Assembly: GCA_021802115.1 (NCBI GenBank)
Contig: JAKABA010000004.1
Location: 1-64,000, forward strand
Source of the DNA: a bacterium
Lineage (GTDB): Bacteria; Chloroflexota; Dormibacteria; UBA8260; Bog-877
DNA: 64,000 nt
Direction: 5' to 3'
The position numbers and the translations under genes are program-made. Below, piece by piece: positions 48,493 to 55,773 of this stretch. The stretch's first letter is position 1; every line of letters starts with the position of its first letter. The notes under the pieces were generated by a model. It was not told where the DNA came from and did not search any database. It saw nothing but the letters and a program-made list of their open reading frames with translations.

Positions 48493-48498
48493 AGTATA
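48493..48498 (-). promoter_or_regulatory. candidate -10 box of a separate rplJ-rplL(-rpoBC) promoter
   Basis: TATACT on the minus strand within the rplA-rplJ gap, the same hexamer as in the rpmG and argF promoters. The -35 position is weak (TCGGGG at 17 bases). A TTGACA at 48549-48554 is too far upstream to pair with it. Confidence 0.4.
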
Positions 48499-48645
48499 CC
48501 GCACGGCGCCCGGAGCCCCGAATCCGCAACTGCGACGAGGTCCGCAGGTGTCAACCGCGGCGGGTCGGCACAGCAGGAGCGCCCCGGCGGTCGCCAACCA
48601 GGCAGTCTCCGCCGGTTGCCCCGTGGCCCATCCGGCTCCCTTCGG

Positions 48646-49356
48646 TCAGGCCACCGACAACCGCGCCGCCGCCGCCGGATCCAGCTTGACGCTGGGGCCG
48701 ATTGTCGGCGCCAGAAAGCAGGCGCGCAGATAGGAGCCCTTGGCGGCCGACGGCTTGGCCTTCACGATCGCCTCCATCATGGCGGCCAGGTTTTCGTAGA
48801 GAGCGTCGTCCTCGAAGCTCGTCTTGCCGACCGGAACGTGGATGATGCCGTAGCGGTCCACCCGGAACTCGACCCGCCCAGCCTGGACGTCCCGAACGGC
48901 CCGCGCTATATCAAAGGTCACCGTGCCGGCCTTCGGATTCGGCATCAGCCCCCGGGGACCCAGGATCTTGCCGAGGCGCCCCACGGACCCCATCATGTCT
49001 GGGGTCGCCAAAGCCACGTCGAAGTCGGTGAATCCCTCCTGGACCTTCTTGACCAGGTCTTCCGCCCCGACGATGTCGGCTCCGGCGTCGCGCGCCTCCC
49101 GCTCCTTTTCACCCTGGGCGAAGACCGCGATCCGGCGATGCTTCCCGGTCCCATGGGGGAGCACCACGCTGCTGCGGACCATCTGGTCGGCGTGGCGTGG
49201 ATCTACCCCCAGCCGGACATGCAGTTCAACTGTCCCGGCGAAGGTGGAGGCGTTCACCGCCTTGACCAGCCGGATGCCCTCTTTGGGATCGACCAGATCC
49301 TTGTCCTCGAGCAGCTTCAGGGCCGCCTCGTAGCGCTTGCCTCGTCCAGATGTCAC
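48646..49356 (-). CDS. rplA: 50S ribosomal protein L1
   Basis: 236 residues. [141 protein letters not shown] are diagnostic. L1 forms the mobile stalk at the E site and often represses its own operon. It lies 67 bases after rplK. Confidence 0.96.
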   Translation of the reverse strand: MTSGRGKRYEAALKLLEDKDLVDPKEGIRLVKAVNASTFAGTVELHVRLGVDPRHADQMVRSSVVLPHGTGKHRRIAVFAQGEKEREARDAGADIVGAEDLVKKVQEGFTDFDVALATPDMMGSVGRLGKILGPRGLMPNPKAGTVTFDIARAVRDVQAGRVEFRVDRYGIIHVPVGKTSFEDDALYENLAAMMEAIVKAKPSAAKGSYLRACFLAPTIGPSVKLDPAAAARLSVA

Positions 49357-49423
49357 TTCGCGAATCCTCCCGTGGTGCTAGCGGCCGCGCAAGCGGCCTC
49401 CCACATCCAAATGTCAGCTAACG

Positions 49424-49852
49424 TCAGGCGGATACCTTGACTCCCATCGAGCGCGCGGTGCCCTCCACCATCCGGGCGACCGCTTCCTCGTCCACCGCGT
49501 TCACGTCCGGCAGCTTGGTGCGAGCGATCTCCAGCGCCTGCTCGTGAGTCAGCTCTCCGGCCTGCTCTCGGGGCGGCTTGGAGGATCCCTTGGGGATCCC
49601 TGCGGCGCGCTTGATGAGGTCCGCCGTGGGAGGCGTCTTGGTGATGAACGTGAACGTGCGGTCCTCGTAGATGGTGATCTCAGCGGGAATCACCATCCCG
49701 GCCTGAGACTCGGTCTGCTCGTTGTAGGCCCGACAGAACTCCATGATGTTCACCGAGTGCTGCCCCAGGGACGGCCCGATGGGGTATCCCGGGCTGGCCT
49801 TGCCGGCCTCGATGGCCAGCCTCAGTACAACCTTGACCTTCTTCTTACCCAT
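49424..49852 (-). CDS. rplK: 50S ribosomal protein L11
   Basis: 142 residues. [82 protein letters not shown] holds the proline-rich N-terminal domain contacted by thiostrepton-type drugs and stringent factor; the C-terminal [10 protein letters not shown] end is standard. It starts 11 bases after nusG. Confidence 0.97.
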   Translation of the reverse strand: MGKKKVKVVLRLAIEAGKASPGYPIGPSLGQHSVNIMEFCRAYNEQTESQAGMVIPAEITIYEDRTFTFITKTPPTADLIKRAAGIPKGSSKPPREQAGELTHEQALEIARTKLPDVNAVDEEAVARMVEGTARSMGVKVSA

Positions 49853-49863
49853 TCAAATCACTC

Positions 49864-50424
49864 CTAGCGCAGCCGCTCCACCTGGAGCAGATCCAGCTCC
49901 ACCGGAGTCTCCCTGCCGAACATGTTCACCATCACCTTGAGCTTGCCCTTGTCGGCGTTGATCTCACCGACCTTGCCGTGGAAGTCGGTGAACGGCCCAT
50001 CCACGACTCTGACCGCATCCCCGATCTTGAACTCCACCTGGACCTTGGCCTGGACCTCGTTGCCGATCTGGTGCTGGATGGAGCGCATCTCAGACTCCTG
50101 GAGCGGCACCGGACGGGTGCCCGAGCCCACGAAGCTGGTCACCCCCGGGGTGTTGCGGACCACGTACCAGGACTCGTCGGACATCACCATCCGGACCAGG
50201 ATGTAGCCAGGGAAGATCCGCTTGGAGACATGCCGACGCTGGCCGTCCTTGATCTCCAGGACGTCCTCGGTGGGCACCAGCACCTCAAAGATCTTGTCGT
50301 GCATGTCCATCGACTCGACCCTCTTGAGGAGGTTGGCCTTGACCTTGTCCTCGTGGCCGGAGTACGCGTGGATCACGTACCAGCTGGCTTGCTCGGTCGC
50401 TTCGGCGGTCTTGGCAGCTGTCAC
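49864..50424 (-). CDS. nusG: transcription termination/antitermination protein NusG
   Basis: 186 residues. The NGN domain starts ASWYVIHAYSGHEDKVKANLLKRVESMDMHDKIFEVLVPTEDV and contains KRIFPGYILVRMVMSDESWYVVRNTPGVTSFVG. The KOW domain reads IGDAVRVVDGPFTDFHGKVGEINADKGKLKVMVNMFGRETPVELDLLQVERL. It binds the polymerase clamp and couples it to Rho or the ribosome. secE-nusG-rplK is the conserved order. Confidence 0.97.
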   Translation of the reverse strand: MTAAKTAEATEQASWYVIHAYSGHEDKVKANLLKRVESMDMHDKIFEVLVPTEDVLEIKDGQRRHVSKRIFPGYILVRMVMSDESWYVVRNTPGVTSFVGSGTRPVPLQESEMRSIQHQIGNEVQAKVQVEFKIGDAVRVVDGPFTDFHGKVGEINADKGKLKVMVNMFGRETPVELDLLQVERLR

Positions 50425-50454
50425 TGCGGGGCTCCCAGTGAGTTCATCTTGAGT

Positions 50455-50784
50455 TCAAGGCGTGGGCGAGGCCGGCGGGGTTGCGGTCGGGGTCGACGAC
50501 GGAGCCGCCGAAGGGGCGGCGGTGGCCGGGGCGGTAGCGCTCGGAGCCGGCGTGACCGCCGGGGTCGGGGTGGTATAGAGCGGCGCCAGCAGGGCCGTCA
50601 GCCCGAAGTCTACGAGACCCAGGAACGCTCCCAGCAGGACGACCGTAACGATCACGACCCCGGTCATCTGCCGCAGTTCCGGCCAAGTCGGCCAGACCGT
50701 CTTCCTGAGCTCGCTCCATACCTCTCTTAAATAGCCTCCGGACTCAGCTCCCTCGGCTGGGGTCTCGCTTACGACGTTCGCCAA
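50455..50784 (-). CDS. secE: preprotein translocase subunit SecE with a Pro/Thr/Ala tail
   Basis: 109 residues. The SecE core is short: the amphipathic helix GGYLREVWSELRKTVWPTWPELRQMTGVV and one membrane helix VIVTVVLLGAFLGLVDFGLTALLAPLY. Normal SecE ends there. This one continues for about 40 residues of Thr, Pro, Ala and Ser (TTPTPAVTPAPSATAPATAA...), which would lie outside the cytoplasm. The tail resembles that of CdaR in this window. GAGAGG precedes the ATG. Confidence 0.94.
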   Translation of the reverse strand: MANVVSETPAEGAESGGYLREVWSELRKTVWPTWPELRQMTGVVIVTVVLLGAFLGLVDFGLTALLAPLYTTPTPAVTPAPSATAPATAAPSAAPSSTPTATPPASPTP

Positions 50785-50817
50785 ATGTGATCCCTCTCAG
50801 CCATTGACTAGGTTCTG

Positions 50818-50890
50818 CAGGGGCGGCACGGCTCGAACGCGCGACCTGCGGTTTTGGAGACCGCTGCTCTACCAGCTGAGCTACGCCCCT
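50818..50890 (-). tRNA. trnW: tRNA-Trp (anticodon CCA)
   Basis: 73 bases on the minus strand. The acceptor arms AGGGGCG and CGCCCCT pair fully and the discriminator base is G. The D arm is GCTC...GAGC, the anticodon loop is CTCCAAA with CCA, and the T arm is GCGCG-TTCGAGC-CGTGC with one G-T pair. CCA is not encoded. It lies between rpmG and secE, a common arrangement, and is probably processed from the shared transcript. Confidence 0.95.
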
Positions 50891-50914
50891 TTGAGCAACA
50901 GGCGGACGCCCCCC

Positions 50915-51067
50915 CTACTTGGTCTCACGGTGGGCGGTGTGACGACGACACCGGCGACAGTACTTGCGCAGCTCCACCCGATCGGGATCGTTGCGCTTGT
51001 TCTTCTGGGTGGTGTAGTTACGCTCGCGGCACTCGCCGCACTGCAGGGTGATTATGGTGGCAGGCAC
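50915..51067 (-). CDS. rpmG: 50S ribosomal protein L33 (zinc form)
   Basis: A 50-residue protein read directly from the minus strand, GTG at 51065-51067 and TAG at 50915-50917. It starts [20 protein letters not shown] and continues through [19 protein letters not shown] to [10 protein letters not shown]. Two CxxC pairs give the zinc-binding form. GGAG lies eight bases before the GTG. First gene of the rpmG-trnW-secE-nusG-rplKA unit. Confidence 0.95.
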   Translation of the reverse strand: MPATIITLQCGECRERNYTTQKNKRNDPDRVELRKYCRRCRRHTAHRETK

Positions 51068-51083
51068 CGGCGACTCTCCAGAC

Positions 51084-51106
51084 AAAAACGCCTGGCCAAG
51101 CCAGGC
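51084..51106 (-). terminator. hairpin plus U-run just after the rpmG promoter
   Basis: Minus strand: GCCTGGC-TTG-GCCAGGC (51106 to 51090) followed by GTTTTTG. This is the only intrinsic-terminator-like structure in the window with a T-run. It lies about five bases after the expected start of transcription and before the rpmG ribosome site, so it would act on the leader (attenuation) or stop readthrough from antisense sequence upstream. Confidence 0.6.
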
Positions 51107-51117
51107 TTACCGAAGTC

Positions 51118-51146
51118 AGTATAGCCGTCGAGTCCGCCCCGGTCAA
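51118..51146 (-). promoter_or_regulatory. near-consensus sigma70 promoter for rpmG-trnW-secE-nusG-rplK-rplA
   Basis: Minus strand: TTGACC (51141-51146), spacer of exactly 17, TATACT (51118-51123). The expected start is near 51111, with the rpmG GTG 44 bases on. Confidence 0.8.
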
Positions 51147-51436
51147 TCAGGGCTCAGTTCCGACCAACCGTGGCCCCAGCCGAGAAGTTCTGGGCGGCGC
51201 CAGTTCGGGCTGGGATGGGGTCACTTCCGGTTGCCCGTGAGGAGCCGTGGCCACATTTCCCGAGCACCCAACCCGACCCTGCACCAGCCCACCTCCCAGA
51301 GCGGCTTTCGCCGCGCGATGCCCAGGGGACCTCCAACCTCGAAGCCGAGCTGGGCCAACCCGGCAAGCGACGAGGCTGACTTTTTCGTAGCAGGCAGGCG
51401 CTGGGTAGGGGCCCGGGGTGAGGCGTTCTAACTTGC
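51147..51436. other. divergent spacer between the rpmG promoter and the Tad-like cluster
   Basis: No gene supported on either strand. A promoter for the plus-strand cluster is expected here but none with a good -35/-10 pair was found; TAACTT at 51429-51434 is a weak -10 candidate. Confidence 0.4.
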
Positions 51437-52018
51437 GTGATCGATCCGATGTCCCCGACCTTCGACGCTGCGGACGCGGCTTGGGACGCCCGCCTAGAGG
51501 GAGACCTCTTGGCGCGACTGGGACCGCTACGTGCCCGGCCAGTCCCAGACTTCCGACGCCCCCCCGACCGCCGCCATGGGTCGGGTCGGCTGGCTCTGGC
51601 AGCTCGGTCCCGCCCACTAGCAGTGACCGGAATCCTGCTATCGGCTGCTGTCGCCGGTCCGGCGCTGGTGGCGGTCCACGGGACCCTCTTGCCCGGGATC
51701 CCCCCTCGGTCGTCGGCGACAACGGGAAGCCTGCAGGCGCCCAGGGCCATCGGCGAGAACTGGCAGGCCACTAGGGTCGTCCAGATTGTTCCCAAGGGCG
51801 GGCTAGTGGGTGCTGGGGTCAACTCCATTGGCCGCGGTGCGGCGGCCCACCACTCAGACGTACCAAGCCGACTCGCCAAGGCGGCCGCCCCGGCTGGGCA
51901 GAGCGGTCCGCCTGCCCACCCGGCGCCCCGGCCCAACTCGCGCCCCGGCACCACGAGCCGCCCCGCGGCCACGTCACGAGCGCTGGCTCTGTCGTCCAAT
52001 TCCAAGGAGAACCGCTGA
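51437..52018 (+). CDS. uncharacterised single-pass membrane protein upstream of the Tad-like genes
   Basis: 193 residues from GTG 51437, or 189 from ATG 51449; neither has a clear ribosome site. The first 50 residues are charged (DARLEGDLLARLGPLRARPVPDFRR), one membrane segment follows (SRPLAVTGILLSAAVAGPALVAVHG), and the rest is Pro/Ser/Ala-rich, probably outside the membrane. Layout resembles the anti-sigma-like protein at 54662-55444. Its stop overlaps the start of the next gene (TGATG), so it is translated with the pilin-type genes. No family recognised. Confidence 0.6.
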   Translation: MIDPMSPTFDAADAAWDARLEGDLLARLGPLRARPVPDFRRPPDRRHGSGRLALAARSRPLAVTGILLSAAVAGPALVAVHGTLLPGIPPRSSATTGSLQAPRAIGENWQATRVVQIVPKGGLVGAGVNSIGRGAAAHHSDVPSRLAKAAAPAGQSGPPAHPAPRPNSRPGTTSRPAATSRALALSSNSKENR

Positions 52019-53076
52019 TGACCCGCCATCACAGCCGCAGCGCCCAAGGCGGCCAGGTCGCCGTCCTCTTCGCGTTAGCAGCGATCGCCATCGTGGCCAT
52101 TGTCGGGTTGGCGATCGATGCTGGTACCAGCTACGTAGACCAGCGGACTCTGCAGGCCGGGTCTGACACCGCCGCCACCGCTGGTGCATCGCTGCTGGCT
52201 GCCGACTTCAAAGCCTGCGAGAGCTTCGGGCAGACGCCTTACTCGGACAGCGACATAAGTCAGGTTATGTCGGGAATCGCCACCAAGGCGGTCACCGCCT
52301 CCGGGCAAGCGACTCGGCCGGTGTCAATTCAGTACGTGACCTGGAACCCCGGCGCCACGCCAGCCATTCAGGTGACGACTGCTGCCAGCGGCACGTGGTG
52401 CCCCTCCCAGGGGACTTGGACTGGCCCGACCGGCGTGACGGTTGGGGCCTTCAACCAGCACCGGCCGGCCATCCTGCAAGTCGTCGGCATCCAGAACGCT
52501 TCAGAAACAGCGTCCGCAACGGCCGCCTTCCAACTAGAGCCCGGAGGAGCCTACGGCCCCTTCATCATCTGCGCCACCAATCCGCTGACGACAGTTCCCG
52601 GTCAAACGAACCCGAACGCGGTGGAGCTGGGGGACACAGTCCTCGTCTCAGACCCCCACTGGGCCAAGAAGGAGACCGGCTGTATCTCCGGCTCTTCCGA
52701 CTACCATGGCTTCCTCCACAACCCCAGCCCCAGCACAATCACCTTCACATCGGCGGGCGGGTCGCCAAGTCCCGGGACGATAACCAGCAAGGGCGGCTGC
52801 ACGGTCGGACAGTTTCCGCCTCTGACCGTTGGCGACGTTCTGACCCTGCCGCTGGTGACAGAGGTCAAGGGAACCGGCACCTACACAATCTCGGTCACCA
52901 GCCTCGTCGCCGTGCAAATCGACACGATTGCCTCCTGCTACGTCACCGGAACCGTGGTGCCTCTTGGCTCCTACAGCGGAGGACCAGTTCCCCTTTGCAG
53001 CCCCGCTTCGCCTGGCTGCCTTTTGAGCCCAGGAGTTGGCCCCTTAACGCCAACCGTGGTGCGCCTTGTCAATTAG
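52018..53076 (+). CDS. TadG-like (Tad domain) secreted/pilus-assembly protein
   Basis: 352 residues. The head QGGQVAVLFALAAIAIVAIVGLAIDAGTSYVDQRTLQAGSDTAATAGA is the Tad/TadG N-terminal signature: a G-Q/A-V-A motif, one hydrophobic helix, then a D-A-x-x-x-Y/V-D-x-R-x-L-Q-A-x-D-A-A-A pattern. The remaining 300 residues are Ser/Thr/Gly-rich with five or more cysteines and look extracellular; no von Willebrand domain was spotted. It precedes two TadE-like genes. Likely a minor pilin or surface protein inserted by a Tad-type system. Confidence 0.75.
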   Translation: MTRHHSRSAQGGQVAVLFALAAIAIVAIVGLAIDAGTSYVDQRTLQAGSDTAATAGASLLAADFKACESFGQTPYSDSDISQVMSGIATKAVTASGQATRPVSIQYVTWNPGATPAIQVTTAASGTWCPSQGTWTGPTGVTVGAFNQHRPAILQVVGIQNASETASATAAFQLEPGGAYGPFIICATNPLTTVPGQTNPNAVELGDTVLVSDPHWAKKETGCISGSSDYHGFLHNPSPSTITFTSAGGSPSPGTITSKGGCTVGQFPPLTVGDVLTLPLVTEVKGTGTYTISVTSLVAVQIDTIASCYVTGTVVPLGSYSGGPVPLCSPASPGCLLSPGVGPLTPTVVRLVN

Positions 53077-53476
53077 CAGGCGGCAGCGGGGGCAGAGCCT
53101 GGTCGAGTTCGCGCTCGTGATACCGATCTTGTTACTTCTGGTGTCGGGGGGAGCCGATCTCGCTCGGGCGTTCTTCGTAGGTATCCAAATCTCGGACGGT
53201 GCGCGCCAAGCGGTGCTCTACGCGGCCAATACGGGGGCAACTCCATCCCAGAGCACACTCGAGGCGATCGCCGCGCAGGACTCGGGGTCCTCGCCATTGG
53301 CGTGCCCGTCCGGTGCCCTCCACTTGACTCCAGGGCCGACCTCGACCAGTGGCAGTCTGCCGGCTGGGGCCTATTACCAGCCAATCGAAGTTTGGTGCGA
53401 TCTCCCGATGTTCACGCCTGGCATCCCCTCTCCGATCCGGATCCAGACTACAGTCACCGCATTGATAGTGCCATGA
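53066..53476 (+). CDS. TadE-like pseudopilin
   Basis: 136 residues from a TTG at 53066, overlapping the previous gene by 11 bases. RRQRGQSLVEFALVIPILLLLVSGGADLARAFFVGIQISDGARQAVLYAAN matches TadE: a G-(Q/A)-x-(L/A)-V-E-F-A motif with the Glu at +5 style position, then a single helix. The rest is a short extracellular part with two cysteines. Start codon uncertain because no ATG or GTG lies in the right place. Confidence 0.75.
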   Translation: MSISRRQRGQSLVEFALVIPILLLLVSGGADLARAFFVGIQISDGARQAVLYAANTGATPSQSTLEAIAAQDSGSSPLACPSGALHLTPGPTSTSGSLPAGAYYQPIEVWCDLPMFTPGIPSPIRIQTTVTALIVP

Positions 53477-53964
53477 AGGGTAGCCGGGACAGGGCCGCCC
53501 AAGCTGGAGTGACAAGGCAGACCCCAGGTCCAAGCCGACGCCAGGTCGGCGCCACCATGGTCGAGTTCGCGCTCATTGCCCCGCTCTTCTTCCTCATGGT
53601 CTTTGGCATTTTCAGTGCAGCCACCTACGTGCTAGAAGTTCAGATCGCCAATCAGTCCGCCCAAGCGGCCGCCCGCTGGGCCGTAGCCGCCGCAAACCTC
53701 ACCTCCTCGCAGTGCATCTCAACATCGGCTCTGGCGCCGCCTCCAGCTGGCGCCACTGGCATGTATCAAGCCGCCCGAGCGGCAGCCGGTCCCTTCGCGA
53801 CCTCGCTTTCCCTTGAGGAAGTGAGTTCCCCCACCCCCGCCACGGTGACGCCTTCGGCCCAGGGGTGTGAGACCCAAGTCACCATCCCGTACGTCAGCTT
53901 CGGAGGGTTCTTCGACCTGGGGCCGACCCACATCACGGCCACCGCTTTCGATTACGTGACCTGA
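53473..53964 (+). CDS. second TadE-like pseudopilin
   Basis: 163 residues from the ATG at 53473, in an ATGA overlap with the previous stop. RQVGATMVEFALIAPLFFLMVFGIFSAATYVLEVQIANQSAQAAARWAVAAAN has the TadE G-A-x-x-V-E-F-A motif and helix. A 28-residue basic leader (MKGSRDRAAQAGVTRQTPGPSRRQ) precedes it, as in prepilin-like proteins. The C-terminal part carries two cysteines. It would work with its two neighbours as Tad-type minor pilins. Confidence 0.75.
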   Translation: MKGSRDRAAQAGVTRQTPGPSRRQVGATMVEFALIAPLFFLMVFGIFSAATYVLEVQIANQSAQAAARWAVAAANLTSSQCISTSALAPPPAGATGMYQAARAAAGPFATSLSLEEVSSPTPATVTPSAQGCETQVTIPYVSFGGFFDLGPTHITATAFDYVT

Positions 53965-54063
53965 CTTGGCTCCGGTGCAGGCGGCAAAACTGTTACCGCA
54001 TCGTTCACCGGCGCTGGCAAATGGACGGGCTTGCCCGCGCCCTGATAGCGCACACTTGGAGAT

Positions 54064-54669
54064 ATGCCGCCCTCCGAGTACCAGCCGGGCTCAGCTGCCG
54101 ACTTCGATCGGCTCTACCGCGACTTCCGAGGTCGGCTCCTGCAGACAGTGACGGCCATCGTGGGCGACCCCGCCGAGGCGGAGGACTGCGTCCAGGAGGC
54201 CTTTGAGAGGGCCTATCTCGCCTGGGCCAAGTTCCGTCCCGAGGCGCCCGCCCAGGCCTGGCTCCACCGGATCGCGATCAACGTCGCGATCTCGCACCGC
54301 CGTCGGCAGGCCATGCGGCAGGTTGGGGAGACGATCCGGCGCCTGGGCCGGCCCGAGGTGGCTCCTGACGTGGGGGTAGCGGCCGGGACCATGGACCTGC
54401 TGCGAGGCCTGCAGAAGTTGCCTCCCCGCCAAGCGGCCGTGATCGTGCTAAGGCACCTGCATGGATACTCCAACCGCGAGATCGCCCTCTCCCTGGGAGT
54501 CCCCGAGCGCACCGTGGCATCACGCTTGGCGGCCGCCAAGCGACGCCTCATCGTCGAGCTGGGAGATGCCAGCGGGGCGCCGACCTCAGCCGCGTCCGCC
54601 GTCGCGGCAGCTGGAGCACCCGGGAAACCTGATCGAGCCCTGTCCCTGCATGAGGCGCACGATGTCTGA
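54064..54669 (+). CDS. ECF-family RNA polymerase sigma factor
   Basis: 201 residues. Region 2: FDRLYRDFRGRLLQTVTAIVGDPAEAEDCVQEAFERAYLAWAKFRPEAPAQAWLHRIAINVAISHRRR. Region 4: LQKLPPRQAAVIVLRHLHGYSNREIALSLGVPERTVASRLAAAKRRL. A C-terminal stretch of about 30 Ala/Gly residues follows. GGAG lies two bases before the ATG. It overlaps the next gene by 8 bases, a likely membrane anti-sigma factor. It may control the neighbouring pilin or protease genes; that is inference. Confidence 0.92.
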   Translation: MPPSEYQPGSAADFDRLYRDFRGRLLQTVTAIVGDPAEAEDCVQEAFERAYLAWAKFRPEAPAQAWLHRIAINVAISHRRRQAMRQVGETIRRLGRPEVAPDVGVAAGTMDLLRGLQKLPPRQAAVIVLRHLHGYSNREIALSLGVPERTVASRLAAAKRRLIVELGDASGAPTSAASAVAAAGAPGKPDRALSLHEAHDV

Positions 54670-55444
54670 GCAGTTCGACAGCTGGCTGGAGGCGGAACTC
54701 AAGGACCGGCTGGCATCCGTCGAAACCCGTTTGGCTCCAGCCCGCGCCCGATACCTGGCAACCAGGGATGGAGATCGGAGCCAAGGACCTGCCACCACGC
54801 GAGTTTGGCTGTTGCCCATAAAGGGAACGGGCCTTGCGGCGTTCATGGCTGCGGCACTGCTGGCCGGGGGCACGGCGGCGGTTGCCGCCCACGTGATGGG
54901 GGTAGCCCCTTTTGGAGCACCGTCGGGAGCGTCTCGCACACCGACGGCCACCTCGTGTCCGAGCGGACCGTCGAGCCTCGCCATCGGCTCAAGCGGGGGC
55001 CCGGGCGGCTCAGCCTGCCACACCACTCCATCTGGGGGCCGCCGGGTGACATCCAGCTCAGCTCACGCCAAGAGCGGGAGCGCATCCCCGGCAACGGCGG
55101 CAAGCGGTGGTCGCGGTCACGGCCACTCGGGTCAGGGGACCCCTGGGGCCGCCCGGCCTGGGAGCGCCAGCCCTCATAGCAAGGAGGGCCCTCCAGCCCC
55201 GAAGGCCAGCCCCAGGGGCCAAGGCTCATCCAAGGGGCACGGGGCACCCAGCCCGGGAGGGAAGAGCACCGCGCACGCCAGTCCCGCTGGAAACGGGGCG
55301 TCCCACGCGAGTGGGACAGCCATCTCATCACCAGGACCGGCCTTCGGTACCGCCAGCCCAAACCCGGCTCCCGCGAGGCCCAGCCCGACCGCTCACGGCA
55401 GGCCCGCCCGGAGCAGCCCATCTGGCACCCCTAAGGGACACTAA
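54662..55444 (+). CDS. probable membrane anti-sigma-type protein with Ser/Gly/Pro-rich exterior
   Basis: 260 residues from the ATG at 54662. The cytoplasmic part (MSEQFDSWLEAELKDRLASVETRLAPARARYLATRDG...) is short and charged. One membrane segment follows (GTGLAAFMAAALLAGGTAAVAAHVMGV), then about 150 residues of low complexity (Ser, Gly, Ala, Pro, His) outside. No zinc motif is present. Overlap with the ECF sigma gene suggests a partner role; no anti-sigma domain is recognisable, so the call rests on context. Confidence 0.6.
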   Translation: MSEQFDSWLEAELKDRLASVETRLAPARARYLATRDGDRSQGPATTRVWLLPIKGTGLAAFMAAALLAGGTAAVAAHVMGVAPFGAPSGASRTPTATSCPSGPSSLAIGSSGGPGGSACHTTPSGGRRVTSSSAHAKSGSASPATAASGGRGHGHSGQGTPGAARPGSASPHSKEGPPAPKASPRGQGSSKGHGAPSPGGKSTAHASPAGNGASHASGTAISSPGPAFGTASPNPAPARPSPTAHGRPARSSPSGTPKGH

Positions 55445-55493
55445 AGTCGGCTGTCACGCCCCGCGGTCGTGCCAGTCGCCAGTGGCCGACTTT
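55443..55493 (+). terminator. hairpin overlapping the stop of the sigma/anti-sigma-like pair
   Basis: Nine-base perfect arms AAAGTCGGC (55443-55451) and GCCGACTTT (55485-55493) enclose a 33-base GC-rich loop. The first arm begins in the TAA stop. The closing TTT is the nearest to a U-run. Confidence 0.4.
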
Positions 55494-55773
55494 GGCATGA
55501 CGCGCCGCCAGAGCCGCCCCGCGGCCCGACCCGACTAGGTACCTGTCGGCGGCCCGAAGACCGCAGCGCCCGGCACAGGCCGTTGAGCTTTGGCCGGGCC
55601 CCGTGGGCGACGCTCCCCAGCCCTCAAAGTTGGGACGGCGGCTCCCACGGGCCAGCTGCCCCCAAATCTGGGTGCCAGGCGTTACTGTGGCGTTTCTGAA
55701 TGTGAGCCCCTCGCGATGACATCGCCACGGCTTTTGGGGTCGAGCTAGCTACCGTGAGGACCTGTATCGAGAT
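55494..55773. other. spacer before the AAA+ ATPase gene
   Basis: No supported gene. A palindrome AGCTAGCT lies near its right end. No clear promoter or ribosome site could be assigned to the ATPase start. Confidence 0.4.

Noticed and set aside
48549..48554. TTGACA upstream of rplJ as a -35 box
   Set aside because: At 17 bases downstream the sequence is AGTTGC, and the TATACT box is about 50 bases away.
51154..52047. 297-codon minus-strand frame opposite the start of the Tad-like cluster
   Set aside because: Overlaps the rpmG upstream region and the 51437 gene; composition is Arg/Ser/Gly-rich and no family is recognised.
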